From assembly GCA_025462885.1 (NCBI GenBank), contig JAOAPN010000008.1, positions 124,001-188,000 on the forward strand: DNA of 64,000 nt. The letters are read 5' to 3'. The DNA comes from Acidobacteriaceae bacterium (GTDB lineage Bacteria > Acidobacteriota > Terriglobia > Terriglobales > Acidobacteriaceae). The notes under the pieces were generated by a model. It was not told the origin of the DNA. It saw nothing but the letters and a program-made list of their open reading frames with translations, and did no database searches. The first letter of the stretch is position 1, and every line of letters begins with the position of its first letter. The translations under genes and the position numbers were made by a program. Below, in pieces: positions 31,600-41,301 of this stretch.

Positions 31600-32967
31600 A
31601 TGAAAAATGAACAAATCGAAATTGCAGCCGGGCCGGCAGATTCATCCCCAATTACCGAAACGATGGACCCGCACTCTCTCCTCACCCGGCGTGAAATGCT
31701 GGGAATGGCCAGTTTGGCCGGTTTGGCGGCTTTGACCGGGATCGTACCTGATGCTGTTGCGCAGACTGCGCCAAAACGGCCTCGTATTGCCTGTCTCGTC
31801 AGCTTTTGGGGTCTCCCAACTTCCCATGCGGATTGGATTGTAAACAAGTTGTTGGACGGTTATTGGTGGCAGGGCGCCCACACTCCTTCGAGAGTGGAGG
31901 TGGTGTCCGTTTACATCCATCAGTTCGACACGAGCTTACTGGGTCAGAAGGTATGTAAGGCGAAAAACATTCCCATCTATAAGTCCGTCGGCGAGGCTGT
32001 GACACTTGGGGGGAAGGAACTCGCTGTGGATGGTGTTGTCATCGTCGCAGAACATGGGAATTATCCAACCGATCTCAAGGGGCACTGGCTCTTGCCGCGC
32101 TGGTGGATTTACCAACAGGTTATCCAGGTTTTCGAGCAGAGCAAACGCTCGGTGCCCGTGTTTAACGATAAGCACCTCTCCTACAATTGGGACGACGCCA
32201 AGTGGATGTTTGATAAATCCCGTGAACTGAACTTTCCTCTGACGGGAGGGTCCTCCATACCGACCTACTTCCGCAAGCCCGAGATAGAACTCGCTGCCGA
32301 TACGCCGATTATGAACTCGATCGTGGTTGGAAGCGCCCCAGATGAGGGAGCAATCTCCCATTGTGTCGACGTGCTTCAGGCATTTGTCGATCGCCGCAAG
32401 GGCGGTGAGACAGGCGTCAAGGCGGTGCAGTCCATCCGAGGGCCTGAGACATTGAAGTGGGTCGAAGGCAATCCCTGGGCCGTCAACCTGCTTGAAGCAG
32501 TGCGGAAAAACTTTGACCTGAAGCCGGGATACTTTCAGCAGGGCAGGCGTCCAGGCGTTTGTATCGTGGAATACAACGATGGGACCAAAGCGGCGGTCAT
32601 TTCGGGCGAGGGTGTGGGGTGGACCTATGCCGGCGAAATCGCCGGGCAGAAAAACCCGACGATCGTCTCGATGCTTGGCTGGCCCGGCCCGGTCTCGCAG
32701 TACCACGCTGCGAACGCCCACGAGCACTGGATCACCGAGATGATGCTAACCAGAAAGGAACCGTTTAATGCGGAGCGGCTGCTTCTGTCAACCGGGATTG
32801 TGAACCACTACATGGAATCAAACTGGGAGAACGGTCGTTACTCTGCCGTCGGACGCCGCATCGAGACGCCGTTCATGAATATGAAATATCACTCGATACA
32901 TGGACCGCTCTTTGAAACGGGACCGCGCCCGCCGAATACTCCCTACATCCGGGGTTTTGAATCATAG
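31600..32967 (+). CDS. Tat-signal protein of unknown function
   Basis: A 455-residue protein I do not recognise. An unusually long n-region (about 27 residues) precedes a twin-arginine signal LTRREMLGMASLAGLAALTG, ending near VAQTAPK. The mature part starts with a beta strand IACLVSFWGLPTSHADW and alternates strands and helices as an alpha/beta protein would. Notable conserved-looking stretches are VDGVVIVAEHGNYP, VFNDKHLSYNWDDA, GWTYAGEIAGQKNP and SMLGWPGPVSQYHAANAHEHWI. The layout recalls Gfo/Idh/MocA-like or cofactor-dependent oxidoreductases that are Tat-exported, but no nucleotide motif is clear. It is downstream of the M19 dipeptidase gene. ATG 31600 was taken because no later Met precedes the signal with a better ribosome site. 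Confidence 0.72.
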   Translation: MKNEQIEIAAGPADSSPITETMDPHSLLTRREMLGMASLAGLAALTGIVPDAVAQTAPKRPRIACLVSFWGLPTSHADWIVNKLLDGYWWQGAHTPSRVEVVSVYIHQFDTSLLGQKVCKAKNIPIYKSVGEAVTLGGKELAVDGVVIVAEHGNYPTDLKGHWLLPRWWIYQQVIQVFEQSKRSVPVFNDKHLSYNWDDAKWMFDKSRELNFPLTGGSSIPTYFRKPEIELAADTPIMNSIVVGSAPDEGAISHCVDVLQAFVDRRKGGETGVKAVQSIRGPETLKWVEGNPWAVNLLEAVRKNFDLKPGYFQQGRRPGVCIVEYNDGTKAAVISGEGVGWTYAGEIAGQKNPTIVSMLGWPGPVSQYHAANAHEHWITEMMLTRKEPFNAERLLLSTGIVNHYMESNWENGRYSAVGRRIETPFMNMKYHSIHGPLFETGPRPPNTPYIRGFES

Positions 32968-33118
32968 GCTCTGCGTGAGCTGTGGCGGACGAAGCATTCG
33001 GGGCATCAGCCAACGGATCAATATGGCAACCAGCAAGCCCAAGCCGGCTGCCACCCATAGTGCCGAGCGCCAATGCATTACGGCCAGCAACAGAGAAATG
33101 AGCGGCGGAAGCGTCGAT
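32962..33118 (-). pseudogene. Possible remnant of a multi-spanning transporter (MFS-like), C-terminal scrap
   Basis: A minus-strand frame bounded by a stop at 33119-33121 reads LPPLISLLLAVMHWRSALWV and then AAGLGLLVAILIRWLMPRM before its own stop overlapping the end of the Tat-protein gene. The phrase HWRSALWVAAGLGLLVA resembles a loop-to-helix step of major facilitator proteins. Only about 50 residues remain, and no start exists. The assignment is tentative. Confidence 0.3.
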
Positions 33119-33146
33119 TAGCCTACGAAGCAAACCGGAATAATAC

Positions 33147-35171
33147 TTACGGTACGACGGGCAGGCTAATAAAGCTGGCCGACCCAGGCGCACGCCAGAT
33201 ACGCTGCGTTGCTTTCTGATAGTCCGCTGGCTTTGCATCGAAGATATTTGGCACAAAGGTCTGCGGGTTGCGATCATACAGCGGGAACAGCGTCGACTGG
33301 ACCTGGATCATGATTCGGTGGCTGGGCTGGAAGACGTGATTGACCTGCGGAAGGTCAAACTTGAACAGTTCGGGCTGGTTGGATTTAAGCGCAACAGGAT
33401 GCTCGAAGCTGGTGCGGTATCGGCCACGAAAGATATCCAGGGAGATCGGCAGCTCATACCCACTCATTGTGGCCGGAGTCGCTCCCTCTGAATAGACGTC
33501 GATCACCTTCACTACCCAGTCGCTGTCCGTGCCGCTGGTTGAGGCGTAGAGATTGACCTCCGGCGTTCCGCTCACGCGCATCGGCTCGGTCAGGGGTTCC
33601 GTCACATAGGTCAGAACGTCGGGGCGGCCATCGACGAAGCGCTGATCTTCCACAAGCCATGTACGCCACTTGTCGCCGGTCGCAGGGCGAGGAATGTAGG
33701 GAACTGGTTTGGCTGGATCTGAGGTATAGGCATCATACTTCTCGCCAGCCGCTGTCGGAGCCGTAAACGATAGCCCACCATTTGCGACGAGATAGAGCGG
33801 CTTGGATTTATTTGCGCAGGCGCCGTCGCAGCTCAGTGGCCAGGACTTCAAGCGGTCCCAGCGGTTCTCGCCCGTGTTGTAGATCAGCACCGGAGGCGTA
33901 TCTGCTTTCGGCGCACCATCCTTTAGATATTGATTCAGGAAGGGGATCTGAACCTCGTTGCGGAAGTCAGCCGTCGTATCGCCGTCCCACTCCAATGGCC
34001 CGAGTGAGCGTCCTTCACGATTGACCTGGCCATGAAACCACGGCCCCATCACGAGGTAGTTGAGGTTGTTGTCTTTATCTTTCGGCTCCACGGCGCGATA
34101 GCTGTGGATAGCTCCCCACATGTCTTCCTGATCCCACAGTCCCTGCAGCCACATCGTCGGGACCTTCAGCGGTACGGCGGCTACTAGCTTATCGAGTGCC
34201 TGACTCTGCCAGAAAGCGTCGTAGGCCGGATGTGCTTCGACCGTGCGCCAGTAAGGCAATTGATCTTCTCCCAAGGCACGGGCGAAGTCACCGGCCGAAC
34301 CCATCTCAAGGAAGTTGGTGTAGTCATCGCGATGTACGCGGGGGATCCGCGGACCTGTACCACGCGCTCCGGTCTGCGAGAGGAAGTAGTCGATATTCCG
34401 CTGCCGGAAGGCTCCGTAGTGGAACCAGTCATCGCCCATCCAGCCATCGACCATGGGGCTCTCGGGCACGGCCGCCTTCAGCGCAGGGTGAGGGCTCAGC
34501 AGCGCCATCACTACGGTGAAACCTTCATAGGAAGAGCCGATCATCCCGACCTTGCCGTTGGTCTCCGTGAGGTTCTTCGTCAGCCACTCGATCGTGTCGT
34601 AAGCATCGGTCGTATCGTCCGCGCCGGTAGGATTGAAGCCGCTGTTGATTGGCGGCGGAGTCATAAGATACGCGCCCTCTGAGCCGTACTTGCCGCGAAC
34701 ATCCTGATACACGCGGATGTAGCCGGACTTAACGAAGATCTCGTCGCTTAGGCCAAGTTCGTCCAGCATGTGTGGAGAGTCCACATGGGCCGCCGGGCGG
34801 CCAGCACCAGGCCTGCCGCCCTGCGCCGGTGTCGCGACTACAGGAGCAGCAGCGCCGGTTCCAGCAGTAGGACGCGAAGCCGCAGCCCGCGCCGCAGCAT
34901 TGTAAGGAGTACGTGTCAGCATGATCGGTGCATGGTCAGCGCCCTTTGGAATGACGATGACGGTGTACAGCTTCACACCGTCACGCATTGGAACCATTTC
35001 GACACGTTTGATGTAATCGAAGACCGGCTTGGAAGCTTCAGCCACCGTCTGTTTCGGGATCGTAAACGTGGCTGGAATGTCATTTGCGGGGGGTTTTTGC
35101 TGCGCAAAGGAGGGAAGTGCGCAGAGGACGAGACTCAGACCAGCAACTGCAACGCGGCAGAACGATGTCAT
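33147..35171 (-). CDS. CocE/NonD-family alpha/beta hydrolase (X-Pro dipeptidyl-peptidase S15-like), secreted
   Basis: A 674-residue exported serine hydrolase. Signal peptide to about residue 23 (LCALPSFAQQ). The alpha/beta hydrolase domain has the nucleophile in GMIGSSYEGF (GxSYxG), Asp in LQGLWDQEDMWG and His in VMGPWFHGQ. A C-terminal jelly-roll domain follows (SGTPEVNLYASTSGTDSDWVV, HRIMIQVQSTLFP). Members act on acyl esters or N-terminal X-Pro peptides. A Pro/Ala/Gly-rich insertion (TAGTGAAAPVVATPAQGGRPGAG, in two parts either side of position 120) lies between the first strands. ATG 35171 follows AGGAATTTT. It converges with the unknown Tat gene. The substrate is unknown. Confidence 0.88.
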   Translation of the reverse strand: MTSFCRVAVAGLSLVLCALPSFAQQKPPANDIPATFTIPKQTVAEASKPVFDYIKRVEMVPMRDGVKLYTVIVIPKGADHAPIMLTRTPYNAAARAAASRPTAGTGAAAPVVATPAQGGRPGAGRPAAHVDSPHMLDELGLSDEIFVKSGYIRVYQDVRGKYGSEGAYLMTPPPINSGFNPTGADDTTDAYDTIEWLTKNLTETNGKVGMIGSSYEGFTVVMALLSPHPALKAAVPESPMVDGWMGDDWFHYGAFRQRNIDYFLSQTGARGTGPRIPRVHRDDYTNFLEMGSAGDFARALGEDQLPYWRTVEAHPAYDAFWQSQALDKLVAAVPLKVPTMWLQGLWDQEDMWGAIHSYRAVEPKDKDNNLNYLVMGPWFHGQVNREGRSLGPLEWDGDTTADFRNEVQIPFLNQYLKDGAPKADTPPVLIYNTGENRWDRLKSWPLSCDGACANKSKPLYLVANGGLSFTAPTAAGEKYDAYTSDPAKPVPYIPRPATGDKWRTWLVEDQRFVDGRPDVLTYVTEPLTEPMRVSGTPEVNLYASTSGTDSDWVVKVIDVYSEGATPATMSGYELPISLDIFRGRYRTSFEHPVALKSNQPELFKFDLPQVNHVFQPSHRIMIQVQSTLFPLYDRNPQTFVPNIFDAKPADYQKATQRIWRAPGSASFISLPVVP

Positions 35172-36022
35172 AAAATTCCTGATGCCTTCTTGAATAAGAG
35201 AGCGAATGAGAGTGTGGGGAAACTATACCATCCAGTTGATTCGAGGTGACTACCTTTCGACAGCTTCGAGATGCCGATCTGGATCAGGAATAGATCAAGA
35301 CTGCCGCCGGTGAGAGACCATCGCTAAGTAAATTTAGCATCGACGGTTGCCCGGATATCAAGCAATAGGTTGAGTGCGAGCCGGCCCGCAAGAAAGACTT
35401 CGTTCCAGGATTTTTTATTGCATTGATAAATAATTCAAGGCAGTCTTGTAGTACAAAACCTATCAATTTATTCCTTTGCGTCCTCCCCACTTTAGGAGGC
35501 GTGTGTCGGAATGTCGTGTTTTCCCATTCAGAGCTTGATTCATCCTCAACATCCTTCGTGTCCTGAAAGACACGGGTGGGGTATGGGCGCTAAAGAGCGC
35601 ACATTTGATTACTGCGACGCAGGGCTACACGTCACGCATAACTTTGTTGGAGGTAAAGGTGCCGTCTCAAGTCGCTCTAGCAACGATCCAGCGTTCTGGA
35701 AACTTGCTATAGGCTCAGGCCCACAGTGTGAGTGCAACAAAGCGTACGACGCAAGGTCGCAAAGCTTAGGCACGGACAACACGCAGTGATTGGCATAGTC
35801 TCTCGACTATGTGGCAGTACTTACTATTAGTCAAGTTTTGTAGGTTGCTTTTTCGATATCGCCGAAGTTGGAGACTTTACTCAGACTCCGCCATGCGACA
35901 TGGCAAGTCAAAGTAAAGGTCAGGACTGAGGACTCGTGCATGCTCTCAGTGCGGCAACCTTGCTGAGCTTGCAGCCTTGACAATCGATCGGCTATCCGCG
36001 ATAGTCAAAAACATCATGATCC
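35172..36022. other. 850-bp non-coding or eroded region
   Basis: Only short frames on either strand, none with a recognisable domain or ribosome site. It leads straight into the GH2 remnant, and the missing N-terminal two thirds of that gene are not found here, so this is probably unrelated eroded sequence. No tRNA, repeat array or operator of the AGTTC type was found. Confidence 0.4.
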
Positions 36023-37016
36023 TCAACCCGAGCGGTGGCAAAGAGGCTTGATCCGACGCGTCAGACTTCGGGCAGCATGACTCCGTCCTCACGCAAGGAC
36101 TGGGAACAGCATTGGCATGAGGATGTCTTCGTGTTCGATGACTATCACGCGGAGCCGGATGGCAGCGTGGGCATCGATCCCGCGCTTGCCGGTGTGCCTA
36201 CATGATTGCCGAAGCAGTCGGCCAGTATGCGTATGGCACAGCAAAAAACTTCCTTCGTAGATATCGCCGCGTGGGCAAGCCGGAAGACCAGCGCGCGCAG
36301 GCCGTGCTGCACGCACAGGCGCACAATCGCGCCGCGAACGATCCGCGCAACGCAGGTGTTATTGCATGGTGCGCCTTCGACTATGTGCCCGATCAATGCG
36401 TACAAAGGCCTCAAGTGTCCTGGCGTCGTCGATACCTTCCGGATTCCCAAGCTTGGCGCGACGTTTTATCTGTCGCAGGTGAGTCCGTCGATCAGACTCG
36501 TGATCGAGCCGAGCTTCTTCTGGGACACCACATCCCGGAGTGGCGAAGACGAGCCGGTAGTCTTTTCGAACTGCGATCAGTTGGACGTATTTGTTGACGA
36601 ACATCCCATCGGATCATTCCATCCCGACCGGGCAAACTATCCTTACCTTGCGTATCCGCCTTTCTTCCTCGATCTATCCTGGGCGGAGGCCGCATCGTCC
36701 ACACTTCGCATCGAGGGCCGCGTCGGTGGCGAAGTCATGACGACGCGGACCATGGCGGCGAGTCGCGAATAAGATCGGCTCTGGATCAAGATCGACGACG
36801 ACGTGATTGTGGCGGATGGATCTGACTCGACCCGTGTCTCCTTCGGCGTTGCCGACAAGTTTGGCAATACGCGCCTCGACCTTCGGCCGCATCACCTCTG
36901 CAGGATCGCCGCGTGTCCTGCAGTTTGCACTTCGTGCAACATTCTAAAAACGAACCGGAGGCGAGACTTCTGCGAGACGATCGAAAGCCTGGCGCTGATG
37001 CGGTTCGCACCGCATT
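36023..37016 (+). pseudogene. Glycoside hydrolase family 2 (beta-galactosidase-like) C-terminal remnant
   Basis: Fragments of one GH2 protein are spread over all three plus frames: AKRLDPTRQTSGSMTPSSRK and HEDVFVFDDYHAEPDGSVGI; after loss of one base near 36192, YMIAEAVGQYAYGTAKNFLR and NDPRNAGVIAWCAFDY; after a second shift near 36395, INAYKGLKCPGVVDTFRIPK and FSNCDQLDVFVDEHPIGSF; then an in-frame stop at 36770-36772 followed by DRLWIKIDDDVIVADGSDST and VSFGVADKFGN. The order fits the end of the catalytic barrel and the following Ig-like domains. The N-terminal sugar-binding and first sandwich domains and the start codon are missing. Boundaries are approximate. Confidence 0.75.
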
Positions 37017-37043
37017 AGCGTGTAAGGTGTAGCTTTGATCGCT

Positions 37044-37159
37044 TAGAGCATTTCTCCTGTGGGTGTAAAGCGAAACCGCAGATCTGAACGCTGTTTTTTC
37101 CCAAGAAAAACGGCACTCACAAAGCTTGTCCAGTGCACAATAACAGGAGAAATGCTCTA
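37044..37159. mobile_element. 116-bp MITE-like element, copy A
   Basis: Perfect 17-bp terminal inverted repeats, TAGAGCATTTCTCCTGT (37044-37060) and its complement (37143-37159). About 93% identical (8 differences by eye) to copy B at 45406-45521. An internal hairpin has arms of the form CTGTTTTT/AAAAACGG. No coding capacity. It sits between the GH2 remnant and the GH63-like gene. The TA at each end could be part of a TA target duplication. Confidence 0.82.
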
Positions 37160-37227
37160 GTTGCGCTATGTTTCAGCTGTATTTGGTTCTTCCGTCAGCT
37201 CAGATGCTAGGTAAGGCAGCATCAGCG

Positions 37228-39975
37228 TCACTGCGCGCGATTGCGTATTTCGCGACGAGTGTAGAGAGCCTGGATGAGTGTGGCTGCGAGCGCGGTCCAA
37301 CCCGTCTGATGTGAGGCTCCCAAACCGCGACCGGTGTCGCCATCAAAGTACTCGCTGAAGATAATCAGGTCTTTCCAATAAGGATCAGTAGCGTAACGTT
37401 CTTCTCGGCCATGGCCGGGCCGGTGACCATCCTTGTCGGGGAGGAAGAGATTCACCATACGGCGCGCAATGTCCTCAGCAATCTCGACCAGTGTGTGCTG
37501 CTGGCCGCTCCCGGTAGGGTACTCCAACTTAAAGTCATCTCCATATACCAGCGAATAACGTTCTAATGCATTGATCAATAGCATGTTCATCGGAAACCAC
37601 ACGGGACCTCGCCAGTTACTGTTGCCGCCGAACATCCCGCTGTCGCCCTCCGCCGGGGTGTAATGAACGGTAAGGTGCTGTCCTGCAAGCTCCACCTCGA
37701 AAGGATTCTCATGATGATGCCGTGACAAGCCGCGTATCCCGTGCGGAGATAAAAACTCCGACTCATCGAGGACTCGCTGCAGAATACGTTTGAATCGATC
37801 GCGCGGCGCAATGGCAATCCACTGCGAGCCGTTGATCTCTTCGTTGGGACAATCGGCCGTACTCACGTACTCCGAGAGTTGCTCTTTGTACCTTAAGAAC
37901 CAATTCGTGCGCTTCTCAAAATCCTTCAAACCCTCTACCGCGCCGCGCTTCATAATGCACACAGCGAAGAGCGGGGCGATCCCCACAAGAGAGCGCACCT
38001 TCAGCGACATAGTGCTCCCATCGTCGTGATCCAACTGATCGAAATAGAATCCCTCTTCTTCGTCCCATAGGCCGGTTCCTCCAACGGAGTTGATGGCATC
38101 GATGACAGCGATGTAATGCTCGAAGAACTTGCTGGCGATGTCTTCGTAGGCCTTTGAACGCTGATGTGCGAGCTCGAGTGCGATTTGCAGCATCACGGAG
38201 CAGTACAGTCCCATCCACGCAGTGCCGTCGGCCTGGTGCAGGCGCACCCCATCCGGTAGAGTGACGGAACGATCGAAGACTCCGATGTTGTCGAGCCCTA
38301 AGAAGCCGCCGCCAAAGAGATTCCGTCCCTTGTCATCGTTACGGTTCACCCACCAGGTGAAGTTCAGCATGAGCTTCTGGAAGGCGCGCTCCAGAAAGTC
38401 GAGATCGCCGACGCCGTTCTCATCGACGCCGAGACGATAGACATGCCATACAGCCCATCCGTGTACGGGCGGGTTGACGTCGCCGAAGGCAAATTCATAC
38501 GCGGGCATCTGCCCGTTCGGGTGCATGTACCACTCCCGCAGCAGGAGAAGGAGTTGATTTTTCGCAAACTCCGGATCGATCTCTGCCATGGGGATCATGT
38601 GGAACGCCGTGTCCCAGGCAGCAAACCAGGGGTATTCCCACTTGTCGGGCATGGAAAGAATATCGCGGCAGAAGAGGTGTCTCCAGTCTTCTGACTTTTT
38701 CATGCGTTCCGGTGGAGGTGTGATCTGAGTGGGATCACCGGTCATCCATTGCTCTGCTATGAAGTAATAAAACTGCTTGCACCACAGCAGGCCGGCATAG
38801 GCTTGACGTGAGACGTTGCACTCCTCTGTCGTAGCCTCTTGCGGAATGTGTCGAGAGTAAAAGTCGTCTGCCTCCGTCTTGCGGGTTGCGAATAGCTGCT
38901 CCGCCTGGGCGATGTCGATAACTGTTGGTTTGATGTTCGGAGAACTGTCGGATTTGTCGTGCGATGGCGACTCACTATTGATGCGTACGAGACGTAAGTA
39001 AATTGTCTGACTGGTGCCAGGCTGGAGCGTGAACTTATACAAGAGCGCGCACTTCGTGCCGCTGCCCTCCTTCACCGCATTCTGTTCACCGTGAACGACG
39101 AAGCGATCAAAGCCGTCTTTACTGAAGTGGTCCGCACCGTCGTAGCCTGGGTCCAGGCGGCGCATATTGCTGTCGTTTTCGGTGAAGAGAAGACGCTCCG
39201 GCAACATTGCATTTCCATCCACTGGTTCGAAACGGTAAGCGCCCAGAATCTTGTGTTCGGCTTGCACACGGAACAGCCCGGTCTGCGTGATGATTGGCTT
39301 TGTCTTCCCGGTTGCCTCCAAATTTTTCCACGACCAGTTATTGCGAAGCGTAAGCTGTGGCATGATTGTGAGCGGAGCCGCATCCGGCCCACGATTATGC
39401 GCCGTGATGCGGATCAGGGTGTCTTCCTCGTCAGATTTCGCGTACTCAATAAAGATGTCGAAGTAGCGGTTGTCGTCGAAGATGCCGGTATCCAGTAGTT
39501 CGTACTCCGGTTCGTCATAGCTGCGCCGCTTATTTTCCTCGCGAAGTTGATCGTAGGGAAAAGCGCTCTGCGGATATTTGTACAGCGCCTTGCAGTAGCT
39601 ATGAGTAGGAAGTGAGTCCAGATAGTAGAACTGTTCCTTTACGTCTTCGCCGTGATTGCCTTCGGAGTTACCGAGGCCAAACAGCCGCTCCTTGAGGGTG
39701 CTGTCCTTCCCATTCCAAAGCACCGTACTGAAGCACAGGCGGCACTGGCGGTCCGTCCATCCGAGCAGACCGTCTTCGCCCCAGCGGAAGGCGCGGAACT
39801 GCGCCATCTCATACGGGAACGAATTCCACACGTCACCGTTATAGGAGTAGTCCTCCCGGACAGTGCCCCACTGACGTTCCGGCAAATACGTACCCCATCG
39901 CTGCCAGTTTTTCGTGCGGTCCTTGTTTTCGATAAGGCGTTGGTCTTCTGCGGTCTTCGGGGCTGTATCGCGCAT
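37228..39975 (-). CDS. GH63-like / MGH1-like glucosidase
   Basis: A 915-residue protein without a signal peptide, of the family of mannosylglycerate and mannosyl-oligosaccharide glucosidase-like (alpha/alpha)6 barrel enzymes (GH63, MGH1-like). Landmarks are the N-terminal beta domain (RWGTYLPERQWGTVREDYS, WSWKNLEATG), then the barrel with EYPWFAAWDTAFHMIPMAEI, MPAYEFAFGDVNPPVHGWA, FLGLDNIGVFDRS, MFGGNSNWRGPVWFPMN and a final GASHQTGWTALAATLIQALY. It should hydrolyse an alpha-glucoside inside the cell, perhaps a compatible solute or glycogen-like sugar. ATG 39975 was chosen; GGATC upstream is a weak ribosome site. It is flanked by MITE copy A on its 3' side and a long non-coding stretch upstream. 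Substrate uncertain. Confidence 0.85.
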   Translation of the reverse strand: MRDTAPKTAEDQRLIENKDRTKNWQRWGTYLPERQWGTVREDYSYNGDVWNSFPYEMAQFRAFRWGEDGLLGWTDRQCRLCFSTVLWNGKDSTLKERLFGLGNSEGNHGEDVKEQFYYLDSLPTHSYCKALYKYPQSAFPYDQLREENKRRSYDEPEYELLDTGIFDDNRYFDIFIEYAKSDEEDTLIRITAHNRGPDAAPLTIMPQLTLRNNWSWKNLEATGKTKPIITQTGLFRVQAEHKILGAYRFEPVDGNAMLPERLLFTENDSNMRRLDPGYDGADHFSKDGFDRFVVHGEQNAVKEGSGTKCALLYKFTLQPGTSQTIYLRLVRINSESPSHDKSDSSPNIKPTVIDIAQAEQLFATRKTEADDFYSRHIPQEATTEECNVSRQAYAGLLWCKQFYYFIAEQWMTGDPTQITPPPERMKKSEDWRHLFCRDILSMPDKWEYPWFAAWDTAFHMIPMAEIDPEFAKNQLLLLLREWYMHPNGQMPAYEFAFGDVNPPVHGWAVWHVYRLGVDENGVGDLDFLERAFQKLMLNFTWWVNRNDDKGRNLFGGGFLGLDNIGVFDRSVTLPDGVRLHQADGTAWMGLYCSVMLQIALELAHQRSKAYEDIASKFFEHYIAVIDAINSVGGTGLWDEEEGFYFDQLDHDDGSTMSLKVRSLVGIAPLFAVCIMKRGAVEGLKDFEKRTNWFLRYKEQLSEYVSTADCPNEEINGSQWIAIAPRDRFKRILQRVLDESEFLSPHGIRGLSRHHHENPFEVELAGQHLTVHYTPAEGDSGMFGGNSNWRGPVWFPMNMLLINALERYSLVYGDDFKLEYPTGSGQQHTLVEIAEDIARRMVNLFLPDKDGHRPGHGREERYATDPYWKDLIIFSEYFDGDTGRGLGASHQTGWTALAATLIQALYTRREIRNRAQ

Positions 39976-40254
39976 GATCCATTCTCACTTAAGTATCGGC
40001 TCCATACAGTTAAAGCAGGCGAACAAGGTAAGGGGCGTCCAGATAGCTTGCGTGTCGTCCAGATCCGCCAGTTGCAGTGAACTTGGGCCGATTGTCGAGC
40101 CCGGACGCGGATTAGTAATGTAAAAGTTGGCTTCTCGTAAGTTACCGCATGTCGGGATATTCGCTTTCGGACCTCCTATTTACATGGATCATTGCGATCA
40201 ATGCCCGGTTCGTGCACTGCAGCTTGTACGTCGGGTGGGGATCTGCCACAGAAG

Positions 40255-40276
40255 GTCCTTACGCTGATGTAAGGAC
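40255..40276. promoter_or_regulatory. GTCCTTAC-N6-GTAAGGAC palindrome upstream of the VWA gene
   Basis: Perfect 8-bp arms, 54 bases before the VWA gene start. Its GTAAG half resembles the TGTAAG direct repeats at 41545-41561. The rest of the 39976-40330 gap shows nothing recognisable. Confidence 0.45.
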
Positions 40277-40330
40277 ATTTAATCGCCGCCTTTTCGCACT
40301 CCCTTCCGCCAAAACCGTATGCTGGATCAC

Positions 40331-41281
40331 ATGAGCAGCCACTGCCGGATCGCGACAGCCATCCTATCGGTGTTCCTGAACCAGGTGACTGCGGGCTCCT
40401 CTGCAGCCCTGACCAGCACGCAGGAGACTACGTCCCCATACACAATCACGGTACCCGTAAACGAGGTTAGTCTCACTTTCCACGCCTCGGATTATCACGG
40501 GTCTCCGCTCGATGATCTAAAGGTGGCCGATGTTCGCCTTAGCGACAATGGACGACCTCAGACTCAGATTCTTTCCTTCCAGTTCTATCCGAAGCTCCCG
40601 ATTCAAGCGGGAATCCTATTCGACACGAGCCGCTCGATGCTGATGGACCTAAAGCAAAATCAGCATACAGCGGCCCTCTATGCTACACATCTTCTCCGAA
40701 AGGGCACGGACCGCGCATTTGTTATGCGCTTTGATTCTGAGGCCAAAGTACTCCAGGATTGGACCGATGATTCCTCGGCACTCGTGACGAGTTTGCAGAC
40801 TGTCGCGTCAGACCACGCGAGTCGTTTTGGCGGAACGGTGATCTTCGATTCAATCTACGAAGCCTGCCGCGACCAGTGGCGCGACGATCAAGCGCAGAGT
40901 AGTGGAAACTTTATCCTGCTGTTCACAGACGGCATAGATAACGCCAGCCACACCCGTGTAAGTGATGTCGCTAACATTTGCCAACGATCGAGAACTGCGC
41001 TCTATGTCTTCAGCAACGAGGAGAAATCCAGGTTTTCCGAAGGTCAGAAGATATTGACGATGCTTGTTGCTCAAAGCGGAGGCCGCATCTTCTTCGATCC
41101 CAAAGGAACTCAGATTTGGGAAAACCTTCAAGTGATGGAAAGCGATCAGCGGAGCCAGTACCGACTGGTGTACAAACCTTCCAATACGAAGCCAGACGGA
41201 TCGTTTCATCGGATAAAGCTGGATCTTCCGAAGAGAGGCGGGGAGATCACAGGACCCTCCGGGTACTATGCCTCGCGCTAA
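40331..41281 (+). CDS. VWFA-related acidobacterial-type protein, secreted
   Basis: A 316-residue protein of the group annotated as VWFA-related Acidobacterial domain. After a signal peptide (to about residue 25) and a short beta domain (VNEVSLTFHASDYHGSPLDD, VADVRLSDNGRPQ), a von Willebrand A fold begins at QAGILFDTSRSMLMD, where DTSRS is the metal (MIDAS) motif. FILLFTDGIDNASH provides a further site. Such proteins are abundant in Acidobacteria; they are thought to bind proteins or surfaces and have no known enzyme activity. ATG 40331 has a GGA 5-7 bases upstream; ATG 40319 in the same frame is possible. A palindrome lies upstream and a MITE-like element follows 20 bases after the stop. Confidence 0.82.
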   Translation: MSSHCRIATAILSVFLNQVTAGSSAALTSTQETTSPYTITVPVNEVSLTFHASDYHGSPLDDLKVADVRLSDNGRPQTQILSFQFYPKLPIQAGILFDTSRSMLMDLKQNQHTAALYATHLLRKGTDRAFVMRFDSEAKVLQDWTDDSSALVTSLQTVASDHASRFGGTVIFDSIYEACRDQWRDDQAQSSGNFILLFTDGIDNASHTRVSDVANICQRSRTALYVFSNEEKSRFSEGQKILTMLVAQSGGRIFFDPKGTQIWENLQVMESDQRSQYRLVYKPSNTKPDGSFHRIKLDLPKRGGEITGPSGYYASR

Positions 41282-41301
41282 CGTCGTGGAAAAGGAACGC
41301 C

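Noticed and set aside
35172..36022. Small frames such as 35511-35789 as genes
   Set aside because: No ribosome site, no recognisable domain, unusual amino-acid composition; treated as eroded non-coding DNA.
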